Source: Betaproteobacteria bacterium (lineage in GTDB: Bacteria > Pseudomonadota > Gammaproteobacteria > Burkholderiales > Casimicrobiaceae). From it: a stretch of 64,000 nucleotides of DNA. Below the pieces are notes generated by a model. That model did not search any database. It had not been told where the DNA came from and saw only the letters and a program-made list of their open reading frames with translations. The stretch spans positions 62,001-126,000 of the forward strand of contig JAAFJO010000003.1 of the NCBI GenBank assembly GCA_013298145.1, read 5' to 3'. Positions within the stretch are counted from its first letter, which is position 1, and the number at the start of each line of letters is the position of its first letter. The position numbers and the translations under genes are program-made. Below are positions 7,802 through 15,670 of this stretch, in pieces.

Positions 7802-10345
7802 CTAAGCGATGGCTTCCGCAAGTTCGGTTTCAATGGCAATTCGTGTTGACTCTTCGGCGAGTCGCCCCCCGGAGACCACAAACACGTCTTCAGCGCGCCC
7901 CCCGAGGGTATTGACGCGTGCAGTTTCGATGGATACGCCACGCTTGGCGAGCACATCAGCGATGCGTGAGAGGAGCCCCGTACGGTCTGCCGCGACGATT
8001 TCAAGTGCGAATCGTTGCCCCAACTCATCGCCCACAATTTCGATGCGCGGCGCGATCGGAAAGCTTCGCTGTTGCCGCGTTGGCTTCCCGAGCGGCGCAG
8101 GGACGCCGTCCCCTTTTTCGCTGAGCGCTTCCGTGATGTCATGTTCAAGAAGCTGGGTCACATCGCGATACGCAAATTTTGCAGACCCCGGATTCACCAC
8201 GGTAAACGTATCCAGTGCGTAGCCGATTTTTGAGGTATGGACCCGCGCGTCAAGCACCGAAAAGCCTAAGCGCGCGAACACGCGCATGACGCGCGCGAAG
8301 AGGTTAGGCTGGTCATGCACATAAACCATGACTTGAAGCCCCGTGCCCTCTGACATCAGGCGAGTTTTGACAATCGGTGTTTCGTCGTCAAACCGCCAGA
8401 ATAGATTTCTCGCATGCCACGCCATCTCATCTGCGCTGTGGCGTTGCAGGTATACCGAATCAAGTGTTCGCCAAAATTTCTCGGCTCTACTCACGTCGAT
8501 CGCGTAAAGCGAAAGCAGGCGGCGCGCTTCGCTCATTCGATCAGCGAGCATGTCGAAATCACTCGCGCCACCCATGCCACGAAAGTGCGACATGGTTGAG
8601 CGATAGAGCTGCTCTAACAGGCGGGCTTTCCAGTTGTTCCACACTTTGGGCGAGGTGCCGCGAATATCAGCAACGGTGAGTAAATAGAGCGCGACCAAGC
8701 GCTTCTCATTCCCGCACAATACGGCGAATTCGCGCACCACAGCCGGATCGGCAATATCCTTTTTCTGGGCGATGGATGACATCGTTAGGTGGTGTTGCAC
8801 GAGCCAGGCGATGAAATCAACGCTCTCAGCGGAGAGGCCTAAGCGGGATGCAAAGTCTCTCGCATCGACCGTACCTAAATCGGAGTGATCGCCGCCACGA
8901 CCTTTCGCAATGTCGTGGAAGAGGCACGCCAGATAAAGCACCTCTTTTTCAGGAAACTCTTGCATCAATTCAGAGCACAACGGATATTCATGCGAATGCA
9001 CTGGATCGGCGAAGCGCCGCATATTTCGCAGCACCATCAAGATATGCTGATCCACGGTGTACACATGAAACAAATCATGCTGCATTTGCCCCACAATGGG
9101 CGCCCATGGAGGAATGAGTTTGGCAAGCACGCCGAGCTCGTTCATCTCTTTAAGCGCGTGATAGATCCCGTGGCCCGCACTTAAAAATTCACGACATACG
9201 GTTCGACACTCATCGGTGGAGAAGGCGTCTTCCGACAACATGGCAGTCGATGCATAGATTGCGCGCCGGAGTGCGGGGGTGAAGCGATCAAACGCACGAT
9301 CACGGTAGAGCAATCGAAATGCGTCAAGGATTTCAAGCGCGGTCAGTCGTGTATTCGCATCAGCGATGTGCAGATGGTCAGAGAGCGATGCAAAACGAGT
9401 ACCTTCAATCGCGCTGGCTTCAGCTTTCCGCTCGACAGTCAGCGAATCGATCAGGATGTCATTGAACAATCGTAAGCGGCGCGCAGATTGATAGTAGCGG
9501 CGCATCATGATTTCGCTAGCACGAAGCCCTTTGGTGGCTTCGACGCCGAGCGCTTCTGCAAGCGCGGCTTGCAGTTCATACGCCAATCGATCTTCGCGGC
9601 GCTTCGCGATCACATGAAGCCGCGCGCGCAAGAATTTCACTTCGTCATAGGCGATTTGCAGCGTTTCTTTTTCTTCGACCGTCAATAGTTTTGCGCTACA
9701 CAGTCCTTCCAGCGAATCGATACCGTGTAACGCGCGTGCAAGCCACAACACCATTTGCACATCACGAAGCCCGCCAGGACTTTCTTTCAGATTCGGCTCA
9801 AGGTTATACGCTGTGTCTTGAAAACGAGCGTAGCGCTGCTGTTGCTCAAATCGCTTCGCATTCACGAAGTGGGGGACATCAAAGCGCTTTGCCCACGCGC
9901 GATCAAGTGAAGTGGGCGCATCGCTGCTGGCGTGGAGCACGCGACGCTCAAGCAGCGCCGTGGCGACCGTCACATCGGCTTGCGCTTCAGCAATGCATTC
10001 CTCGACCGAGCGAACGCTATGCCCGATTTCAAAGCCTAAATCCCAGGCATCGCTCAGGAAGCCTTGGATGCCGGGAATCGATTCGACTTCGATGTTGTCG
10101 TGCAGAAGTAGCAAATCAACATCTGACGACGGATAGAGCTCCACGCGGCCATAGCCACCGACCGCGAGTAGCGCGAGTGGCGTACGGTTTAGTTCATGTT
10201 TGTGCCACTGCGCGATCAGTACGTCGTCGACCACGAGCGCATGCGCGCGAAGTGCTGCATCGACTTGATCCGGCGCTTGTAGCGCGTCGAAAATTAACGC
10301 GCGCTGGCTACGGTAGTTGGCGCGAAGTTCGGCGAGCGTTGACAT
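7802..10345 (-). CDS. glnD: PII uridylyltransferase / uridylyl-removing enzyme
   Basis: Bifunctional sensor of glutamine that uridylylates PII proteins under nitrogen limitation and removes the group when glutamine is plentiful. The 847-residue protein has a nucleotidyltransferase site GGYGRVELYPSSDVDLLLL (residues 63-81, catalytic Asp75 and Asp77), an HD hydrolase domain with LACLFHDIAKGRGGDHSDLG in the middle, and two C-terminal ACT domains (for example VMVYVHDQPNLFARVMRVFA and ALEIVAADRTGLLSRIADVL). The start is the ATG at 10345; an upstream reading to 10462 would overlap map. It lies 35 nt after map, as in many proteobacteria. Its target, a PII gene with Tyr51, is at 63.1 kb. Confidence 0.96.
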   Translation of the reverse strand: MSTLAELRANYRSQRALIFDALQAPDQVDAALRAHALVVDDVLIAQWHKHELNRTPLALLAVGGYGRVELYPSSDVDLLLLHDNIEVESIPGIQGFLSDAWDLGFEIGHSVRSVEECIAEAQADVTVATALLERRVLHASSDAPTSLDRAWAKRFDVPHFVNAKRFEQQQRYARFQDTAYNLEPNLKESPGGLRDVQMVLWLARALHGIDSLEGLCSAKLLTVEEKETLQIAYDEVKFLRARLHVIAKRREDRLAYELQAALAEALGVEATKGLRASEIMMRRYYQSARRLRLFNDILIDSLTVERKAEASAIEGTRFASLSDHLHIADANTRLTALEILDAFRLLYRDRAFDRFTPALRRAIYASTAMLSEDAFSTDECRTVCREFLSAGHGIYHALKEMNELGVLAKLIPPWAPIVGQMQHDLFHVYTVDQHILMVLRNMRRFADPVHSHEYPLCSELMQEFPEKEVLYLACLFHDIAKGRGGDHSDLGTVDARDFASRLGLSAESVDFIAWLVQHHLTMSSIAQKKDIADPAVVREFAVLCGNEKRLVALYLLTVADIRGTSPKVWNNWKARLLEQLYRSTMSHFRGMGGASDFDMLADRMSEARRLLSLYAIDVSRAEKFWRTLDSVYLQRHSADEMAWHARNLFWRFDDETPIVKTRLMSEGTGLQVMVYVHDQPNLFARVMRVFARLGFSVLDARVHTSKIGYALDTFTVVNPGSAKFAYRDVTQLLEHDITEALSEKGDGVPAPLGKPTRQQRSFPIAPRIEIVGDELGQRFALEIVAADRTGLLSRIADVLAKRGVSIETARVNTLGGRAEDVFVVSGGRLAEESTRIAIETELAEAIA

Positions 10346-10380
10346 GAATCGATGGGAGTGTCGCGCTTCTGGTCGCGAAA

Positions 10381-11172
10381 CTAGGCAGGCGGCGGCGGCG
10401 ACCCCGCTGACAATGTCGTCACTTCGAACCCGGTTTCTGTAACAAGAACCGTGTGTTCCCATTGCGCTGAAAGCGAATGGTCGACGGTAACCGCAGTCCA
10501 GCCATCGGCGAGTACGCGCGTTGCCGCTTTACCCGCGTTAATCATCGGCTCTATGGTGAACATCATGCCTGGGAGCAAACGCATTCCCGTGCCCGGTTTG
10601 CCGTAGTGAAGCACCTGCGGTTCTTCGTGATACTTGCGCCCGATGCCATGGCCGCAAAACTCGCGGACCACCGAGAAGCCCATCGGCTCCACGTAGCTCT
10701 GAATTGCATGCCCGATGTCGCCGAGCGTGGCTCCTGGCTTTACCGCGCGAATGCCGCGCCACATCGCCACGTACGTTGCTTCGACTAATCGCTTTCCTTG
10801 AATCGTCGGTTTGCCCACATGGAACATGCGGCTGGTGTCGCCGTAGTAACCATCGATCACCATAGCGACATCGATGTTCAAAATGTCGCCGTCTTTTAGT
10901 TTCTTTTCGCTCGGAATACCGTGGCATACAACGTGGTTGGGCGAGGTACAGATTGACTTCGGAAACGGCACATGACCGAGCGGTGCGTAGTTCAAATTTG
11001 GCGAGTATCCCTTTTGAACTTCGGTGACAAATTTCGAGCACAACGCATCGAGCTCGTCGGTGGTGACGCCCGGCTTTACATATGGCGTAATGAAGTCAAG
11101 GATTTCAGCCGTCATCCGACCTGCTTTGCGCATGGCTTCGATGTCGTCTTTGTTTTTGATTTGTACTGACAT
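10381..11172 (-). CDS. map: methionine aminopeptidase, type I
   Basis: Removes the initiator methionine from nascent proteins in the cytoplasm. The 263 residues show the pita-bread fold signature: CTSPNHVVCHGIPS with the substrate-site His, DILNIDVAMVIDGYYGDTSRMF with two metal-binding Asp residues, REFCGHGIGRKYHEEPQV with the metal His, MFTIEPMI with the first metal Glu, and WTAVTVDHSLSAQWEHTVLVTE with the second. The Pro-rich tail GSPPPPA is unremarkable. It is followed by glnD on the same strand and preceded by dapD. The 145-nt gap to dapD contains GC-rich hairpins. Confidence 0.96.
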   Translation of the reverse strand: MSVQIKNKDDIEAMRKAGRMTAEILDFITPYVKPGVTTDELDALCSKFVTEVQKGYSPNLNYAPLGHVPFPKSICTSPNHVVCHGIPSEKKLKDGDILNIDVAMVIDGYYGDTSRMFHVGKPTIQGKRLVEATYVAMWRGIRAVKPGATLGDIGHAIQSYVEPMGFSVVREFCGHGIGRKYHEEPQVLHYGKPGTGMRLLPGMMFTIEPMINAGKAATRVLADGWTAVTVDHSLSAQWEHTVLVTETGFEVTTLSAGSPPPPA

Positions 11173-11189
11173 GGTTTCGCTTTATGTTC

Positions 11190-11317
11190 CTCACCCTTCA
11201 AGAGGGGCGACGAAAAACTTTTCGTCAAGTGTGACTACGGGACGAGGATGGTTTTCGACTGATAAGCCGGAGAAAAAAACCATCCCCACCCTAGCCCTCC
11301 CCTTGAAAGGGAGGGGA
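11190..11317. repeat. Hairpin-rich repeat region between dapD and map
   Basis: This gap holds three stem-loops. CCTCACCCTTCAAGAGGGG is a partial repeat near 11190. GACGAAAA/TTTTCGTC forms a perfect 8-bp palindrome with a 2-nt loop at 11209-11226. CCCTCCC...GGGAGGG at about 11295-11316 abuts the dapD stop. The last resembles the CCCCACCCTAGCCCTCCCC-type repeats that occur at many intergenic sites in related genomes, and a mirror copy lies at 13422-13445. It may act as a weak terminator or mRNA-processing site for dapD. Confidence 0.55.
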
Positions 11318-12136
11318 TCAATCTCGAAGCAATTCGTTAATCGACGTTTTGCTACGCGTCTTCGCGTCAACTTGTTTCACGATCACCGCGCAGTACAGGT
11401 TGTATTTCCCGTCGGTAGATGGCAACGATCCGCTCACGACCACCGATCCGGACGGCACCCGACCATACAACACTTCGCCCGTGGCGCGGTTGTAAATCTT
11501 GGTGCTTTGGCCGATGTAAACACCCATGCCAAGCACTGAGTTTTCTTCAACGATCACACCTTCAACGACTTCGCTGCGTGCACCGATGAAGCAGTTGTCT
11601 TCGATGATGGTGGGGTTGGCTTGAAGTGGTTCAAGTACGCCACCGATGCCTACACCTCCCGAAAGATGAACGTTCTTGCCAATCTGTGCGCAAGAGCCGA
11701 CGGTGGCCCAGGTGTCAACCATCGTGCCTTCATCGACGTATGCGCCGATGTTGACGTAAGAGGGCATCAGCACCACGCCCTTCGCGAGGTACGAACCACG
11801 GCGCGCAACGGCCGGTGGCACGATGCGCACACCAGCCGCGCGAACCTGCGCCTCGTCCAGATGCGCGAATTTGGTCGCAACCTTATCGAAGAACGCAAGA
11901 TCTCCCGCTTGCACGAGCGCGTTGTCTTTAAGGCGAAACGAAAGCAGCACCGCTTTCTTGATCCACTGATGCGTGACCCACTCGCCGCCAATTTTCTCGG
12001 CGACGCGCACACGCCCCTTGTTCAAATCGGAAATCACGTGTTCGACGGCATCGATCACGTCTTTCGGCGCGCTGGAGGGAGAAAGGCTCGCGCGGTCTTC
12101 CCACGCTTGGTCAATAACTGCCTGTAATGTACTCAT
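11318..12136 (-). CDS. dapD: 2,3,4,5-tetrahydropyridine-2,6-dicarboxylate N-succinyltransferase
   Basis: Succinyl-CoA-dependent step of the succinylase branch of lysine/diaminopimelate synthesis. The 272-residue protein has an N-terminal helical domain followed by a left-handed beta-helix of hexapeptide repeats ([41 protein letters not shown] is read in the reverse strand as consecutive segments of such repeats). The length equals the family norm of about 274. dapC, whose product acts next in the pathway, lies immediately upstream (23 nt), so the two probably share a transcript. Confidence 0.96.
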   Translation of the reverse strand: MSTLQAVIDQAWEDRASLSPSSAPKDVIDAVEHVISDLNKGRVRVAEKIGGEWVTHQWIKKAVLLSFRLKDNALVQAGDLAFFDKVATKFAHLDEAQVRAAGVRIVPPAVARRGSYLAKGVVLMPSYVNIGAYVDEGTMVDTWATVGSCAQIGKNVHLSGGVGIGGVLEPLQANPTIIEDNCFIGARSEVVEGVIVEENSVLGMGVYIGQSTKIYNRATGEVLYGRVPSGSVVVSGSLPSTDGKYNLYCAVIVKQVDAKTRSKTSINELLRD

Positions 12137-12152
12137 AACTTATTCGCGATTT

Positions 12153-12170
12153 GCCCAATTTAATTGGGGC
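12153..12170. repeat. Single GCCC/GGGC hairpin at dapC stop (copy B)
   Basis: GCCCAATTTAATTGGGGC (12153-12170) is an 18-nt near-perfect palindrome followed by TAG, matching the first hairpin of the 46-nt-spaced element family. The second TAGCCC box is not seen. It overlaps the stop codon of dapC, so it lies in the short gap between dapC and dapD. Confidence 0.5.
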
Positions 12171-13371
12171 TAGATTCAAAAAAAGAAGTAATTCGAGAAA
12201 CTGCTTCAGCGCATTCCTTGCCCTCAGAAACCAAGGCGATGCGGACGAAAGCTTTTCCTGGATTTTGTCCGTTTGCAGCAGTGCGGGAGAGATAGGAGCC
12301 GGGAATCACAGTGACGCCGGTTTTTTCAAAGAGCAAACGCGTAAACGCTTCGTCGTCGTCGCCAAATTTCGCGGGGATGGGAAGCCACCAATAAAACGCT
12401 GCCTCTGGCATTTCAATCGCGGTGTGCTTTTGCATGAGCGGCGTAAGCTCGCGAAACTTCTTTGCGTACTCGGCGCGATTTGCCACCACATGCGCTTCGT
12501 CGTTCCACGCTTCAATACTCGCTGCGGCGACCGTTGCCGACATCGCCGAGCCGTTGAATGAACGAAGCTTCAAAAACGCAGCGATGAGTTTTGCATCGCC
12601 CGCAACAAAACCTGAGCGCAAGCCCGGCGCGTTGGAGCGCTTCGAGAGCGAGCCCATCGCGATCAAATTTTTGAAATCTGTGCGGCCGAGTTCTTGCGCC
12701 ACTTCTAGTGCGCCGTGCGGCGGATTGGCTTCATCGAAGTAAATCTCGCTGTAACACTCATCGGCGAGGATGGCGAAACCGTAGCGATCAGACAGCTCAA
12801 AAAGTTTCTTCCAGCGCGCCTTTGCCGTGATGTGACCGGTTGGATTGTCTGGCGAACAAACAATGAGCAATTGGACGTTCGACCAAACAGTTTCCGGCAC
12901 ATGATCCCACGCGTATTCGCCAGTCTTCGCATCGAAGTTCACGTAGTACGGTTGCGCGCCGCAGAGTGTCGCTGCGCCTTCGTAGACCATGTAGAACGGA
13001 TTCGGCACCAGAATCGTGGGATTCGGTTGGGTCGGATCAACAATCAGCTGCGTGAACGAATAAATCGCCTCTTTGGTTCCCACCACGGGCAGCACCTGAG
13101 TTTCAGCGTCAAGCGCGGCGAGTTTGAATCTGCGCTTGATCCAACCGGTGATTGCGGTTCGCAGCTCCGGTGAGCCTTTGGTCGGCGGATACTGTGCAAG
13201 GCCTATCGTGTTATTTGCGATAGCGTCGCGAATGAATTGCGGCGTCGGATGCTTGGGCTCACCGATGGAAAGATTGATCGGTTTCAATCCCGCAGGCGGC
13301 GTAACACCCGCGAGTAGTCGTGCAAGGCGGGTGAACGTAAATTCGTTGAGATTCGCGAGATATGGATTCAC
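12160..13371 (-). CDS. dapC: succinyldiaminopimelate transaminase
   Basis: Pyridoxal-phosphate aminotransferase that makes N-succinyl-L,L-diaminopimelate in lysine/peptidoglycan precursor synthesis. Its 403 residues show class I/II features: INLSIGEPKHPTP near residue 32, VVGTKEAIYSF, CSPDNPTGHITAK, ILADECYSEIYF and the Schiff-base lysine in MGSLSKRSNAPGLRSGF. The N-terminus MNPYLANLNEFTFTRLARLL is typical of the DapC family rather than the generic AspC or ArgD enzymes, and adjacency to dapD supports the call. The gene starts at 13371 and faces the divergent GspC-like gene across a hairpin-rich gap. Confidence 0.93.
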   Translation of the reverse strand: MNPYLANLNEFTFTRLARLLAGVTPPAGLKPINLSIGEPKHPTPQFIRDAIANNTIGLAQYPPTKGSPELRTAITGWIKRRFKLAALDAETQVLPVVGTKEAIYSFTQLIVDPTQPNPTILVPNPFYMVYEGAATLCGAQPYYVNFDAKTGEYAWDHVPETVWSNVQLLIVCSPDNPTGHITAKARWKKLFELSDRYGFAILADECYSEIYFDEANPPHGALEVAQELGRTDFKNLIAMGSLSKRSNAPGLRSGFVAGDAKLIAAFLKLRSFNGSAMSATVAAASIEAWNDEAHVVANRAEYAKKFRELTPLMQKHTAIEMPEAAFYWWLPIPAKFGDDDEAFTRLLFEKTGVTVIPGSYLSRTAANGQNPGKAFVRIALVSEGKECAEAVSRITSFFESSPN

Positions 13372-13421
13372 CGGTAGTTATGTATTCATGAATCGCGACA
13401 GCGATTTTTTGGCGAGTATCT

Positions 13422-13445
13422 CCCCTCTACCTTTGAGAAGAGGGG
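13422..13445. repeat. CCCCTCT/AGAGGGG hairpin repeat
   Basis: CCCCTCT (13422-13428) pairs with AGAGGGG (13439-13445), followed by GCGGGGGTGAGGG. This is the reverse orientation of the CCCTCACCCC-type repeat in the dapD/map gap. It lies upstream of dapC in the divergent region. Confidence 0.5.
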
Positions 13446-13458
13446 GCGGGGGTGAGGG

Positions 13459-13501
13459 ATGAGCGCTCCAACTAGTGTCTCAAAACCAACGGAGCGCTCA
13501 T
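13459..13501. repeat. 11-bp inverted repeat with 21-nt loop
   Basis: ATGAGCGCTCC (13459-13469) and GGAGCGCTCAT (13491-13501) are perfect inverted repeats. Both arms also contain the small palindrome GAGCGCTC. The structure lies between divergent dapC and the GspC-like gene and could be an operator with two sites or a stem-loop in a leader transcript. No function is known to me. Confidence 0.5.
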
Positions 13502-13619
13502 TAGTGCAGAATCGCGCTCGTTGGTTGACAACGCCGACGCAGATTCGATTAGACGTTCCCGCAAATCATTCGCGAGCAACATGACACAAGGCCAGCGCAA
13601 TTATAAAGCCGTAAACGCA

Positions 13620-14420
13620 ATGAAGCGCTTCGAGCGGTGGGCTGCGCCGCTCGCGTGGCTCTTCGCCGCAGGCCTTGCAGGCTGGGCAATTGCGCTCTTG
13701 ATCGGCCTCTTGGGTGATCGATCAGCCGCGAAGTTGCCAGCCTGGACGCCCCCGACGCTCGCGATGGATCTCAAGCCACAGCAAAGCGCCATGAGTGCAG
13801 CGCCGAGCTCGGGCGGTAGCGCCCCTTGGCAGCTTGTCGGCATTGCTGATGATCGCGTCTATGTGCGCAGCGAAGGCAAGCCCGCATCGTTTGCGGAAGG
13901 CGAAACGCTGCCCAACGGCGATATCGTCAAAAAAATTGAGCGCGATGCGGTCGTTGTGCTGAGCAAGGGCCGCGAAAGTCGCCTCGCGCTGTACAAGGAG
14001 CTCCAGAGCGCCCCGGCCGGTACCGGCTCAGCAAGTAGCGCCGCAGCCGTTCAAACAGGCGCAGTCGCGTGCCGCCTGAGCGGACAAGACCGCGCCAACG
14101 CGACCTTTATCGAGCCCGCAGTCGCGAGCGCTTTGATGAAAGAAACGGCGGCGTTTAATCGCATCTTTTCGCCGCTGGTGGCGGTGAGCGAATCGGGCGG
14201 CGGCGTTCGAGCGGCGGGCACAGGCGGCGTCACCGCAGCATTCGGTATTCAAGATGGCGACACCCTTTTTCGCGCGGAGGGACGCGCGATAACGAGCGGT
14301 CAATCGGTGTTGAACGAGGTGATGGCGCGCATTCAGCGCGGCGAGCCGGTCGTGGTTGACGGCGAACGGAATGGCACGCCACGGCGTTGGGTGTTTGCGC
14401 CAACGAGTTGTCGTACTTAA
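13620..14420 (+). CDS. GspC-like type II secretion inner-membrane protein
   Basis: A 266-residue protein resembling GspC, the type II secretion subunit that links the inner-membrane platform to the secretin. After MKRFERWAAPLAWLFAAGLAGWAIALLIGLL (a single transmembrane helix) come a Pro/Ala-rich linker, an HR-like segment WQLVGIADDRVYVRSEGKPASFAEGETL with KKIERDAVVVLSKGRESRLALY, and a C-terminal PDZ-like region AAFGIQDGDTLFRAEGRAITSGQSV. The start at 13620 gives the usual short cytoplasmic tail; an earlier ATG at 13581 is also possible. No other gsp genes are in the window, so it would work with a system elsewhere. Confidence 0.65.
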   Translation: MKRFERWAAPLAWLFAAGLAGWAIALLIGLLGDRSAAKLPAWTPPTLAMDLKPQQSAMSAAPSSGGSAPWQLVGIADDRVYVRSEGKPASFAEGETLPNGDIVKKIERDAVVVLSKGRESRLALYKELQSAPAGTGSASSAAAVQTGAVACRLSGQDRANATFIEPAVASALMKETAAFNRIFSPLVAVSESGGGVRAAGTGGVTAAFGIQDGDTLFRAEGRAITSGQSVLNEVMARIQRGEPVVVDGERNGTPRRWVFAPTSCRT

Positions 14421-14506
14421 TGCACGACGCGTTCGTTCGTGAGCCGCGTAGCTGCCTGGAAGACCTGAGCTAAATCTGGAACGAGAGGCGAACTGTTCCC
14501 CTGTAC

Positions 14507-15031
14507 TTAGGTCTGGCAAGCGCGTTTCAACGTAATCACGCGTAGTGCGTCGGGCGCGTATCCAATTTCCGTCAGACTCCCCGTCGGACTGAAGTGCAGG
14601 TAGAGACAAACGGCCTCGTGTTCACTACGAAGAAATCGGTAGATGTGTACCGGCTCATCTTTCTTGAACGGATAACGTAGTTCGTAGTATTTCGGGCCAA
14701 TCAGATTCTCAACTTCATCGACTGACATGCTTGGTTTAAGCATCTGCACACGTTCGTTTGTGAGAACTTGCAATGGCAATCCTGCGCGGCCCGTCGCATC
14801 AAATTCGACAAACCAGGTTTCTCTTCCTTCCATGGCTGTGGAATAGATCCAGCGCTCGCCAGCCCCTAGCTTTTTGATCTGCGACGGATTGCCCCAACTC
14901 GCACGCACTGATTCACGCGATCCGTTGGTGGGAAAGCTCGATAACTGCGGCATTTGCGCGCATCCCGCGAGAATTAATGCACAAACTGCGGCTGCGACTA
15001 GCCGATTGACGAGGTGGCGGGGCCTAACCAC
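14507..15031 (-). CDS. putative outer-membrane lipoprotein
   Basis: Unassigned lipoprotein of 174 residues. The signal peptide VNRLVAAAVCALILAGCAQ contains a lipobox LAGC, with Cys about residue 23. After it come two short repeats resembling the SmpA/OmlA (BamE-like) fold: ESVRASWGNPSQIKKLGAGERWIY and SVDEVENLIGPKYYELRYPF. That fold is my inference from the alternating Gly-Pro and Trp/Tyr pattern. GTG start at 15031 overlaps the end of the LURP-one-like gene by 8 nt, so the two genes are translationally coupled and may act together at the envelope. A BamE identity is not supported. Confidence 0.6.
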   Translation of the reverse strand: MVRPRHLVNRLVAAAVCALILAGCAQMPQLSSFPTNGSRESVRASWGNPSQIKKLGAGERWIYSTAMEGRETWFVEFDATGRAGLPLQVLTNERVQMLKPSMSVDEVENLIGPKYYELRYPFKKDEPVHIYRFLRSEHEAVCLYLHFSPTGSLTEIGYAPDALRVITLKRACQT

Positions 15032-15620
15032 GACTGCGCTCCAACAAAGTCATCATCACAACGCTCAACGCGAGCAATTCGTTTTCTGCGTGCGATGTCG
15101 GTGCTTCTTGAGTGAGCTGGAAGCGACCTTCCCACATTGCGGGCTGCTTCTTCAATTTCATTACGAGCCTCCCATCGACGCGCTTCACGAGATACGTTGG
15201 CTGGAAGAGATACCCTGAGAGCATACCAATGATCGGGATCGAATCGAAAAAGCCGTCGAGCATGCGAATCCACGGGTTTTCTTCTTCGATGAAAAACGAT
15301 TCACGACCGAACGCGTCTTCCACATCGAAGTGCGCCTTCCACAGTGATTTCATGCCGCGCTGCTTGATCGCGCCTAGTGTTTGCCCCGCTTGTCCCGTGA
15401 TGGTGTAGCGCGCTCGAAAATCGAGTACGCGATCGGCCTTGATCGTGTGCGTTTGCTGGCTTTGCGCCTGGTCGGCGTAGACGACCACTTCTTCCTTGAG
15501 CTTCAGCAGCTTTTGCTTGATGTAGAGCAGCGTCTGGCCGCTGCTGTCTTCAAGGAAGATTTGCGGGGCAAGCGCGATTAGCTTGAAGCGCAGGGTGAGG
15601 GGAAGAGAGAAATTTTTCAT
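15024..15620 (-). CDS. LURP-one-related (tubby/scramblase-like) protein
   Basis: A 198-residue protein of the LURP-one/phospholipid-scramblase-like superfamily. The visible signs are the beta-rich, short-strand pattern: LRFKLIALAPQIFLEDSSGQTLLYIKQKLLKLKEEVVVYAD, then VLDFRARYTITGQAGQTLGAIKQRGMKSLWKAHFDVEDAFGRESFFIEEENPWIRMLDGFFDSIPIIGMLSGYLFQPTYLV near the middle, described here as consecutive strands with one hydrophobic central helix. The family binds lipids or membranes, but no catalytic activity is known. Its coupling to a lipoprotein gene suggests an envelope role. Confidence 0.65.
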   Translation of the reverse strand: MKNFSLPLTLRFKLIALAPQIFLEDSSGQTLLYIKQKLLKLKEEVVVYADQAQSQQTHTIKADRVLDFRARYTITGQAGQTLGAIKQRGMKSLWKAHFDVEDAFGRESFFIEEENPWIRMLDGFFDSIPIIGMLSGYLFQPTYLVKRVDGRLVMKLKKQPAMWEGRFQLTQEAPTSHAENELLALSVVMMTLLERSRG

Positions 15621-15646
15621 CGTTATTCACTGGCCTGGTTGATTGA

Positions 15647-15670
15647 CTAGGGCGTGTTAACACGCCCTAG
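15647..15670. repeat. 24-bp perfect palindrome (copy C)
   Basis: The half-site CTAGGGCGTGTT is followed directly by its reverse complement AACACGCCCTAG, a perfect 24-bp palindrome. It sits immediately downstream of the gph stop, in the short gap to the LURP-one gene. An almost identical copy with one change lies at 37768-37791. It could form a hairpin or cruciform; it has no T tract. Confidence 0.7.
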
